From assembly GCA_030645915.1 (NCBI GenBank), contig JAUSNO010000031.1, positions 1 through 64,000 of the forward strand: a stretch of DNA of 64,000 nucleotides, written 5' to 3'. The stretch comes from Undibacterium sp. (GTDB lineage Bacteria; Pseudomonadota; Gammaproteobacteria; Burkholderiales; Burkholderiaceae_D). How positions within the stretch are numbered: the first letter of the stretch is position 1; every line of letters starts with the position of its first letter. The notes beneath the pieces were generated by a model. It was not told where the DNA came from, made no database searches, and worked only from the letters and a program-made list of their open reading frames with translations. Made by a program: the position numbers and the translations under genes. This document shows, piece after piece, positions 1 to 8,356 of the stretch.

Positions 1-1
1 G

Positions 2-133
2 AACCTTTCCAATCGACAAATTCAACACATTGAAGATCGTCTTAACCATCGGCCAAGAAAGACATTAGGTTACAAAACTCCACATGAAGTACTATTTAAT
101 CTACAACCCAATTCCGTCGCAATTCGAACTTGA
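2..133 (+). mobile_element. IS30-family transposase, C-terminal fragment (truncated at left edge)
   Basis: An open frame enters from the left edge and ends at TGA 131-133, giving 43 residues. It contains RLNHRPRKTLGYKTPHEVLF, the typical C-terminal signature of IS30-family DDE transposases. The rest of the transposase lies outside the window, so I cannot tell whether the element is intact. The bases around 118-140 (TTCGAACTTGAATTCGC) overlap the stop codon and resemble the terminal inverted repeat usual for this family, so the IS right end is probably near 140. Confidence 0.85.
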
Positions 134-145
134 ATTCGCAAGGCA

Positions 146-171
146 GGCTGGAAACCCGCATGGATAGTGCG
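146..171. repeat. 26-bp repeat, half of the palindrome found at 17977-18059
   Basis: These 26 bases are the exact reverse complement of 17990-18015. At the second site the sequence is one arm of a long imperfect hairpin. Here the other arm is missing and the IS30 end sits a few bases away. This is consistent with the insertion sequence having interrupted, or landed beside, a copy of the palindromic repeat. Confidence 0.8.
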
Positions 172-266
172 CGTTGAGCATGCCTCGTTTTGTAATTTAT
201 GCGGCTTGGGATCGAATAGGCGGATCTGTAGCTTGCTGCAATCGATTTGTCTGTCAAATGAAAGAT

Positions 267-299
267 AAAAAAAGGGGCGCATGCAGCGCCCCTTTTTTT
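267..299. terminator. Bidirectional rho-independent terminator
   Basis: A perfect 7-bp GC stem (GGGGCGC 274-280 / GCGCCCC 286-292) with loop ATGCA is flanked by A7 on the left and T7 on the right. It can therefore terminate in both directions. It lies 17 bp beyond the stop of the minus-strand TPR gene. Confidence 0.9.
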
Positions 300-315
300 A
301 AGAAAGATGCTTGGA

Positions 316-1575
316 TCAACGCACCAGTAACCAATATCTGCCCAAGTCAGCCGCACCATCCGTACCCTGGATGGTTTTAAATATCTCTGCCGCTTTGGCC
401 TTGTTGCCTGATTGCAGATACGCCATGCCCAAGTGCAGTTTGGCTTCTTCCGGCGCTTTCAAGCCACCTTTGGCAATACCCTGTTCAATCAAGGCGATGC
501 CTTTTTCAAACTGGCCGTAAACCACATAATTGTAGCCAGTGTTGACCATGCCGATACCCGTTTTCGCAGATTTTGCGGCAGCATCGCCGGCTTCCATTGA
601 CTTGGCATCTTCAGCGGCCTGCTTGGTCACCTTGTCGCGCAAGGGCTTGTGTTTGGCCGCATCTTTGCCGGTGCCTAACATGTTCGCCGTATAGCCCGCC
701 TCGACTATCTGTTTGGCTTCATGCGGCAAGCCCGCCATTAACGCAAGTTCCGCCATTTCTACATACTGCGCCGGCTCTTCCAGGTTATCTGTTTTCAGCA
801 ACAGGCGATACCAGTCAAGACGCAAGCGTTCAGCAAAAGTAGGCTTGCCCACGACGCGATACAACAAATCTCCCCAGTATTCTTTTTTCGGATAATGGGC
901 AACCATGCGTTCCAGGATAGACGTATAACCAGCCATATCCTTGGTTTTCAAATGGCAGCTGATCATCAGGTGCAGCATGTCGAAACTAGGGACGTTGTTG
1001 GCTAAATCGCTCGCTTGCAATTGCAAGTTCAGCTCTTTGACAGCACCGGCGAAATCTTCCTGCAAATACATGATGCGAGGCAGCAGCTCGGTTATTTGTT
1101 TGTTATTTTTATCTAACTCCAGGTTACGCAAAGCCCATTTCTTGGCAAGGTCGTATTTTTTTTCGTTGTAGTAAGTGCCTGCCATGCCTTCCGAAAATTT
1201 GATTTTTTCAGCCATGGATAAAAAACTGCTGTTGATCATGGCATCGAAGGACGACGCTAACAACTCGGTATTGCCGGTGTTTGACGCAACAACTGCAAAC
1301 ATCCTTTGGATTGAGAATTCCTCGTAAGGGGTCTTTTTCTCAAATGCGTTGAGTTCCTTGATTTTTTCCAGTGCCTGGGGAAATTGCTTGGCCGTAATCA
1401 ATTTTTCAATTTCAGCAAATGGTTTGCCCATTTCCGCTCGCACCGTGTTTTGCGGCGTCGATGCCGCAGCCGATGCTGCCGATTGCGCAAACGCCTGATG
1501 CGGCATCAACGATAGACTAGCTGTGCCAACAGCAAGGAGTAATGCAGCCAAGGCGATAGGTGATTTCTTTGTCAT
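316..1575 (-). CDS. Secreted TPR-repeat protein of unknown function
   Basis: A 419-residue protein with a clear Sec signal peptide: a basic start, a hydrophobic stretch to about residue 25, and likely cleavage after AFA (residues 28-30). The mature part is helical, with tetratricopeptide-like units (for example residues 120-160 and 340-400), so it is probably a periplasmic or surface scaffold that binds other proteins. I do not recognise a specific family. It is separated by about 240 bp from the hydrolase/ACP operon on the same strand and followed by a strong terminator, so it could be a separate unit. TPR proteins are common partners of EPS secretion machines, but a role in the exosortase system is inferred from position only. 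Confidence 0.75.
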   Translation of the reverse strand: MTKKSPIALAALLLAVGTASLSLMPHQAFAQSAASAAASTPQNTVRAEMGKPFAEIEKLITAKQFPQALEKIKELNAFEKKTPYEEFSIQRMFAVVASNTGNTELLASSFDAMINSSFLSMAEKIKFSEGMAGTYYNEKKYDLAKKWALRNLELDKNNKQITELLPRIMYLQEDFAGAVKELNLQLQASDLANNVPSFDMLHLMISCHLKTKDMAGYTSILERMVAHYPKKEYWGDLLYRVVGKPTFAERLRLDWYRLLLKTDNLEEPAQYVEMAELALMAGLPHEAKQIVEAGYTANMLGTGKDAAKHKPLRDKVTKQAAEDAKSMEAGDAAAKSAKTGIGMVNTGYNYVVYGQFEKGIALIEQGIAKGGLKAPEEAKLHLGMAYLQSGNKAKAAEIFKTIQGTDGAADLGRYWLLVR

Positions 1576-1817
1576 GACAATAATGGATAAGTGAAATGCT
1601 ACTGAAATGGTTGAAAATGGAGCCGAGTACTTTTACAATACAGCACACCGCTACGGGTAGAAATCTTACTTGATAAGTGGCGGTATTATATCTGAGCCTG
1701 AAGAAGTATTTCGCATCTCTAAGCCTTGCGCCATTTGCAAGAGAAGAGTGTGCTGAACGTGCAGGGGCAATTCAATTTTTCGCCGTGGCAATAATCCGCT
1801 TTCGCAGAGCATTATTT

Positions 1818-2687
1818 TTACCAATTTTTTATCCAGGATATCGTCCAATGGCCAATTTCCTCGCGCCAGCTGCGTTGAGAGAAGGTGTGGTTGGCGCCGG
1901 CCAAATGGCGTTTGGTGATCTGGGAAGAGGACATCAGTTTTTTCCATTTCCTGGAAGAACCTGCGACGTCTGAGAACTCCTGAGCGGTGAGATCCTCGCT
2001 GCAAAGGATAACAAGTGTCTTGCCCTTGAAGAGCAGTAAGCACTGATACATTTTTTGCGGAAGATTCGTCAGGTCTGGATCGTTATTGTCATTGCTGACA
2101 GTAGCCGAAACGTTCTTGTGTTGCGGCTTAAGTCTGCCGATTTGTTGCATGACGGATTGTATTGCGGTGAAAAGAGAGAGCTCGCCCGCAATAAATTTTT
2201 TCCAGAATCCACTATCCAATAAGCGTCGAAAGTAATAGTGTTTCAAATAGGCTTTGGCCGCACCTTGTTCGGTTCTCACCCAGGGGTTGAGCAAGACAAG
2301 TCCGGTAACGCGGCTATCCTGATGGGCATAAAACAAAGCGGCAGATGCCGCATCACAAAGGCCCCATAACACCACTTCAGTCATGGCAGGCACCTGCTGA
2401 AAAAAACACCTTACCGCAGCACGGATATCCTCATCGACCTCCGTGAAATCTCTTTGCTCACCTTCGCTGTCACCCATGCCGCGATAATCAAAACGCATGA
2501 CGGCAATGCCTTGTGATGCAAACTGTCTAGCCAATAAGGTGAATTGACGATGGCTGCCTGCGCGATATTGCGGGCCGCCGACTACAAACAAGATCCCCCT
2601 GTGGTGCGGCCGCTGCGGCAAGCTGAGTATGCCAAGCAGGGATGCGTCTTGACATGAAAATTGCAGGGCGTGTTCTTCGTAACTCAT
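1818..2687 (-). CDS. Exosortase A system-associated hydrolase 1
   Basis: An alpha/beta-hydrolase of 289 residues, cytoplasmic by appearance (no signal peptide). The start ATG at 2687 overlaps the stop of hydrolase 2 in an ATGA; a longer frame back to 2816 is only overlap with that gene. Visible motifs are VGGPQ (36-40, oxyanion region), YRGMGDSEG (68-76) and GLCDAAS (109-115). Cys111 occupies the nucleophile position, as in dienelactone hydrolase-type enzymes. A late His in GANHTF could complete the triad. This family is known as a fixed companion of exosortase A loci, next to an acyl carrier protein, an acyl-CoA ligase and a PLP decarboxylase. Its substrate is unknown; a thioester or acyl intermediate is plausible. 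Confidence 0.9.
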   Translation of the reverse strand: MSYEEHALQFSCQDASLLGILSLPQRPHHRGILFVVGGPQYRAGSHRQFTLLARQFASQGIAVMRFDYRGMGDSEGEQRDFTEVDEDIRAAVRCFFQQVPAMTEVVLWGLCDAASAALFYAHQDSRVTGLVLLNPWVRTEQGAAKAYLKHYYFRRLLDSGFWKKFIAGELSLFTAIQSVMQQIGRLKPQHKNVSATVSNDNNDPDLTNLPQKMYQCLLLFKGKTLVILCSEDLTAQEFSDVAGSSRKWKKLMSSSQITKRHLAGANHTFSQRSWREEIGHWTISWIKNW

Positions 2688-3532
2688 GCAGGGGCCGCTC
2701 CAAGCAGCTTGGTAGTGAGCTCGATAAGCGCGGGGCAAACCGATATTTCTTGTGTCGCCCAGAATTCCGGGCCTTCGATTTGATGCATGTGTAAAGCAAG
2801 CTGATGTTGTCGCCAAAAATCGATGGTTTTTTGTCTTGCCAGCGGAAGAGTGGCGGTGCGCTCGCGTTGGATTTCACACCAATGAACGGCAATGTTTTGC
2901 GGTAAGAAATCAGTCGCTTTTAGCGCATCAATGGGGGCGGTTAATTTGGAGGAGATTTCATATCCCGCGATTTCCACGATGTCGCCAGTATTGAGTGACT
3001 GACGGATATCTTGCGTAGCGCCAGTTTGTGGGCTATTTTTAGTGAGTAAATCACTGGCAAGGCGCAAACGGAAAAACTGTGTCAAAAATTGCTGGCCATG
3101 CAAAACCGGCTGCCATAGCACAAGCTGATGAACGGGATGGATTTCATCGCGCATGAAATCAAGCGCGAGAAGTGCCCCAAGTCGCAAACCCAGAAGACTG
3201 ACCGGAACGTCGCATCGCTGGCGTAGCCAGGAGAAGGCGAAGCCAAGATCATTTTTCCATTGATCCCAACTGGCATCCTGGCATTCACCTTCACTATCGC
3301 CACAGCCAAATAAATCCATTAGCAATACTGCAAAACCTTGTTCTGCCAATGCTTTAGCCTGCAGAGCGACCATCCGGCGGGACTTATTCATTTCCTCCCC
3401 GAAAGGAGGTACATACAAAATGGCACCACGACACCTTACGTTCCCGGCCACTGCATGAAACAGGCAAAAGCGCCTGCGATCATCTGTTTCCAGGAAAAAT
3501 CCTTCTGTGGCGGGAAGGAGCGAGGCAGACAT
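2684..3532 (-). CDS. Exosortase A system-associated hydrolase 2
   Basis: A second alpha/beta-hydrolase (282 residues), translationally coupled on both sides: its ATG at 3532 overlaps the ACP stop (TGATG) and its own stop overlaps hydrolase 1 (ATGA). PPFGEEMNK (42-50) and DLFGCGDSEG (73-82) match the fold. The nucleophile elbow reads GLRLG (115-119), so Arg117 stands where Ser or Cys would be expected. The protein is therefore either not a classical hydrolase or acts together with hydrolase 1. Paired hydrolases of this type are markers of exosortase A clusters. The biochemical role is not established. Confidence 0.9.
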   Translation of the reverse strand: MSASLLPATEGFFLETDDRRRFCLFHAVAGNVRCRGAILYVPPFGEEMNKSRRMVALQAKALAEQGFAVLLMDLFGCGDSEGECQDASWDQWKNDLGFAFSWLRQRCDVPVSLLGLRLGALLALDFMRDEIHPVHQLVLWQPVLHGQQFLTQFFRLRLASDLLTKNSPQTGATQDIRQSLNTGDIVEIAGYEISSKLTAPIDALKATDFLPQNIAVHWCEIQRERTATLPLARQKTIDFWRQHQLALHMHQIEGPEFWATQEISVCPALIELTTKLLGAAPA

Positions 3533-3780
3533 CAGGCTAGTTTGCTGTCAACAAATGCGCTTAGACTGCCTAATGTCTCAAATACCTGGCCGTTGATTTC
3601 ATCATCCTCAATACTGAAGCCAAAGTCATTTTCAAGTTTGGCGATGACGTTGACGACTGCCATCGAATCAAGTTCGGCCAAACCACCGAGCAAGATGGAA
3701 TCTGATGTGAGCTCTTGACCTAGTTCGCCAAGATTCAAGGTTTCAATCAAGATTTTTCTTACAGCATTCAAAGTAGTCAT
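3532..3780 (-). CDS. Acyl carrier protein, exosortase A-associated
   Basis: An 82-residue acidic helical protein with LDSM (37-40), the phosphopantetheine attachment motif with Ser39. The length and the motif position fit stand-alone acyl carrier proteins. It is the first gene of the ACP-hydrolase 2-hydrolase 1 operon, with the stop and the next start sharing a base. In related exosortase A loci this ACP usually lies close to the acyl-CoA ligase and PLP decarboxylase; here those are at 16158-19354. It probably carries an acyl or aminoacyl group made by them (inference). Confidence 0.92.
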   Translation of the reverse strand: MTTLNAVRKILIETLNLGELGQELTSDSILLGGLAELDSMAVVNVIAKLENDFGFSIEDDEINGQVFETLGSLSAFVDSKLA

Positions 3781-3906
3781 AAAGGAACTGGTTGTTATTA
3801 GCGGATGGTAATGTTTGAGATGTTGTCGGTAAAGAAATTGTAGACTGGCTTAATATGGAACGGTACGCAAAAGGGATGTAGCCCTATTTTTATTGCACAT
3901 GTGCCA

Positions 3907-3924
3907 TGTCGATTTTTTTTACAC
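3907..3924 (+). promoter_or_regulatory. Putative PrsR-binding box (copy 1)
   Basis: TGTCGATTTTTTTTACAC. It shares TGTCGR-(A/T)4-TTTTACA with sites at 9808-9825 and 59241-59257, each lying 61-83 bp upstream of a -24/-12 promoter. It ends 62 bp before the sigma-54 site at 3987. The position is that expected for an enhancer bound by a sigma-54 activator such as PrsR, encoded at 14755-16107. Confidence 0.65.
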
Positions 3925-3986
3925 AAGCCATGATGGTAGAACTTTTCGCAAGAAAATGGTAATATAAATCAACGGTTTGTGCAATA

Positions 3987-4002
3987 TGGTATGAAAATTG
4001 CT
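3987..4002 (+). promoter_or_regulatory. Sigma-54 (-24/-12) promoter for the Tat/PqqD/HprK operon
   Basis: TGGTATGAAAATTGCT matches the TGGCACG-N4-TTGCW consensus, with the essential GG and GC exactly 10 bases apart. The expected transcript start is near 4014, leaving a leader of about 130 nt before the ATG at 4143. Confidence 0.75.
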
Positions 4003-4142
4003 TTAGTGTTCAATACGTAATAAATTAAGTATTTCCAGACGCATTGATATTGTGGATTATATTTGCGAGGGCCATAGATGGTCGCGATTCTGGATGTTGA
4101 TCGGAAGCAACTGGTCAACATTAATCATTGAGGTGAGTGTAT

Positions 4143-4838
4143 ATGAATGAAATAGAACAAAAGACATTAGTGCCGACAGAGTCAGTGGATGCCTCCGTTC
4201 ATATTTCAACGCCTACTGCCTCAATGTCCCGTCGTAAACTTCTAAAGCTGGGGACTGCGGCAGTTCCTGTTGTGGCGACTTTGGCAAGTAAACCTGCACT
4301 CGCCTGGCATTGCAAGAGCCCATCTGCCTGGGGTTCTGAAATAATCAATCCAAATACAAGTTTGCGCACCAATGCCGGTCATCAGTCTTATCCAGATGAA
4401 ACATGGTATATCAGCAATTGGCGTGATAACGTTGCGCGCAGTTCTGCCGGATTTGGCGGTAAGCCATGGACTGTCCTGTGTACCAAATATCCGTCCCTTA
4501 AAGATGCATCAACAACAACTGGAAATTCCTTCGATTACCTCAAAGTGACGATGGCTAAATTGCAGTTAGCGATCCCGGGTTTGGTTTCGACAGCGAGTCC
4601 GGGTGCCAAAGTTAAGGATGTTCTGGCGAGTGGCTCTGATCTTCAGAAATCAACATTGGTTGCACAGCTTAACTACATTTTGCTTTCACCTTTGGGAAGT
4701 AATCAGATGGAGAGCTGTCTGCCGCCTCAGGCCTTGCAGGCAATGGCACGCGGCACTTACTCACCTGCGGGATTGAACCGCACCTGGGATGCCGCAGCTA
4801 TAAAGAAATACCTGTTCGAAAATTGGATTGCGCGCTAA
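4143..4838 (+). CDS. Tat-secreted protein of unknown function, first gene of HPr-rel-A operon
   Basis: A 231-residue protein. The ATG at 4143 follows GAGGTGAG; an in-frame GTG at 4137 is less likely. A 28-residue polar N-terminus precedes a twin-arginine signal SRRKLLK (29-35), a hydrophobic stretch and a probable cleavage site ALA|W (54/55), so the folded protein would be exported by Tat. The mature part begins WHC and has three Cys in all (WHC, VLC, ESC), which could bind a cofactor or metal. I recognise no domain. It is followed at once by a PqqD-like protein, an HprK-like kinase and a nucleotidyltransferase, so it may be the substrate of these enzymes; this is inference. The long N-region before the Tat motif is unusual. 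Confidence 0.75.
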   Translation: MNEIEQKTLVPTESVDASVHISTPTASMSRRKLLKLGTAAVPVVATLASKPALAWHCKSPSAWGSEIINPNTSLRTNAGHQSYPDETWYISNWRDNVARSSAGFGGKPWTVLCTKYPSLKDASTTTGNSFDYLKVTMAKLQLAIPGLVSTASPGAKVKDVLASGSDLQKSTLVAQLNYILLSPLGSNQMESCLPPQALQAMARGTYSPAGLNRTWDAAAIKKYLFENWIAR

Positions 4839-5162
4839 TTGTCGCTGGATATAGTTTTAAAAAAACACGAGAATTTCTCCTTGTGGTCACTCGTTTCTCC
4901 TGAATGGATTCGCTTTCGAAGTTGGGCGGACGACGATTCGTCCGTCGTTTATAACGCCCTTTCCGGCGACACCCATTTGGTCGATGCACTAGGATTTGAG
5001 CTGCTTCAATTGCTCACGGTCGCTCCTTATACTCACGAAGCGCTACGGCTTAAGCTGGGTGAATTATTTTGCGACGATGATAAAACGATGCTCAATGACT
5101 ACATAGGCACAACTTTGTTGCAGTTGCATAATGCCGGTCTTATTTGTGAGTCTCTGTTTTGA
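4839..5162 (+). CDS. PqqD-family protein of the HPr-rel-A type
   Basis: A 107-residue protein beginning with TTG directly after the TAA of the Tat-protein gene, implying translational coupling. The sequence VVYNALSGDTHLVDALGFELLQLL (about 36-59) is the core of a PqqD/RRE-like winged-helix fold. RRE domains in PQQ and RiPP pathways bind the leader of a precursor peptide and present it to modifying enzymes. This subgroup is known for occurring beside an HprK-related kinase. No cognate radical SAM enzyme is present in the window, so the role is presentation of another substrate, possibly the Tat protein. The TTG start is supported by the tight junction; no good ribosome binding site is seen. Confidence 0.8.
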   Translation: MSLDIVLKKHENFSLWSLVSPEWIRFRSWADDDSSVVYNALSGDTHLVDALGFELLQLLTVAPYTHEALRLKLGELFCDDDKTMLNDYIGTTLLQLHNAGLICESLF

Positions 5163-6076
5163 AAGTAGCCGAGTTTAGTCTGGCCGATTTGACCGACCTG
5201 CTTCGCCGCGGCGAGCTGCTTTTGAAATTGGGTCCCTTCGTCGCAAGATTAAAGACGGATGTACATACTCTAGCTCGTGATATCGCATTAATGTATGCAG
5301 ATTTTGAGGTTTTGTCCGATCAAACTTTCGCTGATTTTCACGTAGAAGTTGCCCGCGAAATTGGTGTGCGGCGATGGTTTAAGCCGCAGGTGAGATTTTT
5401 TTTCGATGGACGTCCGTCCTTCGTCCCCTTGCCCTCTGCGCAAGCCTTCGCCATGCTGGAATGGGGACTTAACTGGTGCGTGGCTGCGCATTGTCACCAA
5501 TATCTTATTATTCATGCGGCTGTCATTGAAAAGCAGGGGCGCGCATTCTTATTGCCGGCTCCCCCCGGGTCAGGCAAAAGTACTTTATGCGCAGCTTTGG
5601 TGATGCGAGGGTGGCGCCTGCTTTCTGATGAGCTGGCACTTTATGACACAAAAAATAGCTTGGTTTACGGCATGTCGCGACCAATCAATTTGAAGAATAT
5701 GTCGATTGACGTGATCAAGCAAGATGCCTTTGACGCAGTCATGACAGCTTCAATGCCAAATACAACCAAGGGAACCGTTGCCTTATTGCGCCCACCACTG
5801 AGTAGTGTGTTGCGCGCCAGTGAACCTGCGCGTCTATCGTGGATTGTCTTGCCAAAATACCTGCCAGATGCTCCCGCGGCATTGCTTCCACATAGTCGTG
5901 CACAGACATTCATGTTGATCGCGGAGCAGTCCTTTAATTATGATATTTTGGGCCTTGCTGGTTTCGATGCGATTGGTGATCTGGTCGAACATAGCCAATG
6001 CTATCAATTCTCTTACAGTCAGCTTGATGATGCCGAGCGAATTTTCGAACAATTGCTTGCTGGGCACGCGGTATGA
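5159..6076 (+). CDS. HprK-related kinase (HPr-rel-A system)
   Basis: A 305-residue cytoplasmic protein. The TTG start overlaps the preceding TGA (TTGA). It has a P-loop PPGSGKST (135-142), an upstream conserved IIHAAV (117-122) and LLSDELAL (155-162) with an acidic pair, the same order as the catalytic half of HPr kinase/phosphorylase. The N-terminal 100 residues lack the classical HprK N-domain. In lasso-peptide clusters related HprK-like kinases phosphorylate a precursor peptide, so a protein or peptide Ser/Thr kinase activity is plausible here. The real substrate is unknown. Its stop overlaps the next start (ATGA). Confidence 0.85.
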   Translation: MKVAEFSLADLTDLLRRGELLLKLGPFVARLKTDVHTLARDIALMYADFEVLSDQTFADFHVEVAREIGVRRWFKPQVRFFFDGRPSFVPLPSAQAFAMLEWGLNWCVAAHCHQYLIIHAAVIEKQGRAFLLPAPPGSGKSTLCAALVMRGWRLLSDELALYDTKNSLVYGMSRPINLKNMSIDVIKQDAFDAVMTASMPNTTKGTVALLRPPLSSVLRASEPARLSWIVLPKYLPDAPAALLPHSRAQTFMLIAEQSFNYDILGLAGFDAIGDLVEHSQCYQFSYSQLDDAERIFEQLLAGHAV

Positions 6077-7191
6077 GAGTTGAGCGCGATTTGATTGTCA
6101 AGGCTTTGTTGGCGCCGGAGACATTGCAGCATTTGTCAATGCTGGAGTGGGATTTATTGATTCGCCAAGGGCGGTGCGCAAATTTACTGGCACGGTTGGC
6201 GCATCAATTAGCGCAGGAAAACTTGCTCGATAGCGTGCCACAGGCTCCTCGTCAGCATTTGACCTCGGCACTACAAATGGCACGTCGACAGGATATTGCC
6301 CTGCGCTGGGAAGTGGAATGTATTCGTGCAGCCCTGATCGATGCTGAAGTTAACACCGTTTTGTTAAAAGGTGCTGCGTATGTCATGGCTGAGCTGGCGG
6401 CTGCAAACGGACGAACTTTTTCCGACGTTGATATTATCGTGCCAAAAAATAAGCTCGGGCATGTTGAAAGCCAGCTGATGATTTATGGCTGGCAGGGCTC
6501 ACATCATGATACGTATGATCAACGCTATTATCGTCGCTGGATGCATGAAATTCCACCAATGCGCCATGTGAAGCGAGGAGCGACCATTGATGTACACCAT
6601 ACCATTTTGCCTGAAACCGCTCGGTTGAAAATAGATACGGCTGCCCTGATGTCAGCGGTGATCGCATTGCCCGGGCATGAAAATCTCTACATTCTTCAAC
6701 CAACAGACATGCTGCTGCACAGCGCAACGCATCTGTTCCATGAAGGAAACTTTGAGAAAGGGTTGCGTGACCTTTTCGATCTCGATAGCTTGCTTAAGCA
6801 GTTTGGCGCTACGCAGAGTTTCTGGGAACAGTTAGTGCCGCGCGCAGTGACGCTGGGGTTAACTCGCCCTCTCTATTATGCGTTGAGGTATACCACGTTG
6901 ATGTTGGATACACCTATACCAATTCACGTGATTGAGGCCGCCAAAATTGGAAAACCATCTGGCGCGATATTGGTACTAATGGATGCTTGTTATTTACGTG
7001 CATTGCGGCCAATGCATGCCAGCAGCAGGTCATTTGCGTCGTGGGCAGCGCGTTTTGCGCTGTATGTACGTTCGCATTGGATAAGAATGCCGTTTCATTT
7101 ACTCAGCTACCACTTGGGACGTAAGGCATTGATGAGCCTGAAAACAAAAAATGACGAAGAAGAACAAGCAAATCCCGGTTTAAAAATATAA
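6073..7191 (+). CDS. Nucleotidyltransferase family protein (NTP_transf_5-like)
   Basis: A 372-residue protein coupled to the kinase by an ATGA overlap. VLLKGAA (96-102) and GRTFSDVDIIV (113-123) form the helix and acidic pair (Asp118, Asp120) of a polymerase-beta-type nucleotidyltransferase, with DVHHTI near 175 as the likely third acidic site. Members of this family recur next to HprK-like kinases and PqqD/RRE proteins in RiPP loci, where they may nucleotidylate or further modify a phosphorylated peptide. It is the last gene of the operon. No clear terminator was seen in the 205 bp that follow. Confidence 0.85.
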   Translation: MRVERDLIVKALLAPETLQHLSMLEWDLLIRQGRCANLLARLAHQLAQENLLDSVPQAPRQHLTSALQMARRQDIALRWEVECIRAALIDAEVNTVLLKGAAYVMAELAAANGRTFSDVDIIVPKNKLGHVESQLMIYGWQGSHHDTYDQRYYRRWMHEIPPMRHVKRGATIDVHHTILPETARLKIDTAALMSAVIALPGHENLYILQPTDMLLHSATHLFHEGNFEKGLRDLFDLDSLLKQFGATQSFWEQLVPRAVTLGLTRPLYYALRYTTLMLDTPIPIHVIEAAKIGKPSGAILVLMDACYLRALRPMHASSRSFASWAARFALYVRSHWIRMPFHLLSYHLGRKALMSLKTKNDEEEQANPGLKI

Positions 7192-7396
7192 AAACGCTCA
7201 TGCAACACTTCCCGTTATTTTTATATGCGTGGTGTTGTTATCCGGCATATTATGTAGAGCAGCAGAGATATTTTGGTTCAATTTGCAGCAATGATCATTG
7301 AAATATATGCGCTAGATTAAGTGCGGATAGATCATTGTCTTTAGCGAGAAAATCATTCGATGATTGCGGGATCTCGCATATTTTTTGGGCGAAGCT

Positions 7397-8209
7397 ATGG
7401 TAATTCAGACGTTATTAGGCAAACGAGATTTACTTATTCCCTATTTCAAATTTGGTTTGGTGTTGCGGCAAAATGTGGATGAAATTTTGCTTAAGGAAAT
7501 ATTTAAACTCCGTTATGAAGTGTATTGCCTGGAAAGGCATTTTTTGCCGCAGGAAGAATTTCAAAACGGCCTGGAAAGTGATGAGTACGATACCTGCTCT
7601 ACACACGTTGCGGCATTTACTTTAGACGATACGATCATTGGCACCGTGAGATTGGTTCAGCCAAACCCAGATCAATCCTATCCTTTTGAAAGCCACTGCA
7701 GTGTTTTCGAGGAATATCGAATGCCACCGCGGGAACAGGCAGGAGAAGTTTCGAGATTGGTGGTAAGAAAAACGCACAGACGCCGGCGTGGAGATTCGAT
7801 GGAAGGGGTGTCTGCTGATTTTATGGAAAAAGGCACTGTTGCCTCGATTAAGCCGCATCCCGGTGGTAAGCAAAGGGATGGAAATAGCCCGATGCTCTTG
7901 TTAGGCCTCTACCGCGAAATTTACCGATATAGTCGAAAAAATGGCGTGCGCTATTTGTATGCCGCTATGGAACGTTCATTGGCACGTTCACTCAATAAGA
8001 TGGGTTTTGTGTTTGTGCCCATCGGACCGCAGACTGATTACTACGGGCCGGTTACTCCTTTTGTGCTCGATCTTGATGAGCTCGATAGACGCTTAAATAG
8101 CGATAACAAGTTTCTTGCCGCCTGGTTTACGGATAAGCCACTTCCATTCTTTTTAATATTGAAAACGATGGCGAGCAATTTTTGGCGAGAATTTCGTCGC
8201 AAAAAATAA
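7397..8209 (+). CDS. PEP-CTERM/exosortase-associated acyltransferase
   Basis: A 270-residue protein that resembles the exosortase-associated acyltransferases, which share the fold of N-acyl-homoserine-lactone synthases and GNAT enzymes. LRYEVYCLER (44-53), the CoA-pocket segment AGEVSRLVVRKTHRRR (about 115-130) and the C-terminal region YLYAAMERSLARSLNKMGF are typical. I chose ATG 7397 because upstream in-frame residues look non-coding. It probably moves an acyl chain from ACP or CoA to an amine. It is followed by an adenylate-forming enzyme, suggesting a two-step synthesis of an acylated small molecule. No sigma-54 site with correct GG-N10-GC spacing was found upstream. Confidence 0.85.
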   Translation: MVIQTLLGKRDLLIPYFKFGLVLRQNVDEILLKEIFKLRYEVYCLERHFLPQEEFQNGLESDEYDTCSTHVAAFTLDDTIIGTVRLVQPNPDQSYPFESHCSVFEEYRMPPREQAGEVSRLVVRKTHRRRRGDSMEGVSADFMEKGTVASIKPHPGGKQRDGNSPMLLLGLYREIYRYSRKNGVRYLYAAMERSLARSLNKMGFVFVPIGPQTDYYGPVTPFVLDLDELDRRLNSDNKFLAAWFTDKPLPFFLILKTMASNFWREFRRKK

Positions 8210-8356
8210 ACTCATTTTCAACATCCAGGAATACGGTGTCGCGATTCTTCGTGATTGTCATGTGACTGAAATCAGACTCATTGTCATTCAACTTGCTTAA
8301 CGCGAAATAAGGGTGTGTTCGCGTTGAAATGCTCATGCTTATTGAGCCTAAAATTC

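Larger units (their letters stand above)
3781..4142. other. Divergent intergenic region between ACP operon and Tat/HPr-rel-A operon
   Basis: About 360 bp without a gene. It holds the putative PrsR box (3907-3924), a perfect 10-bp palindrome GCACATGTGC (3895-3904) just before it, and a sigma-54 promoter (3987-4002) pointing at the Tat-protein gene. I looked for a -24/-12 site facing the ACP operon (GC-N10-CC on the plus strand) and found none. Confidence 0.7.

Noticed and set aside
1637..1653. Partial match to the PrsR box near the TPR gene
   Set aside because: Only about 12 of 17 positions match, it is on the strand opposite to the gene, and no -24/-12 site with correct spacing follows.
1666..2043. 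125-codon frame overlapping the 3' end of hydrolase 1
   Set aside because: It is out of frame with the hydrolase and has no ribosome site; the part beyond the hydrolase stop shows no known motif.
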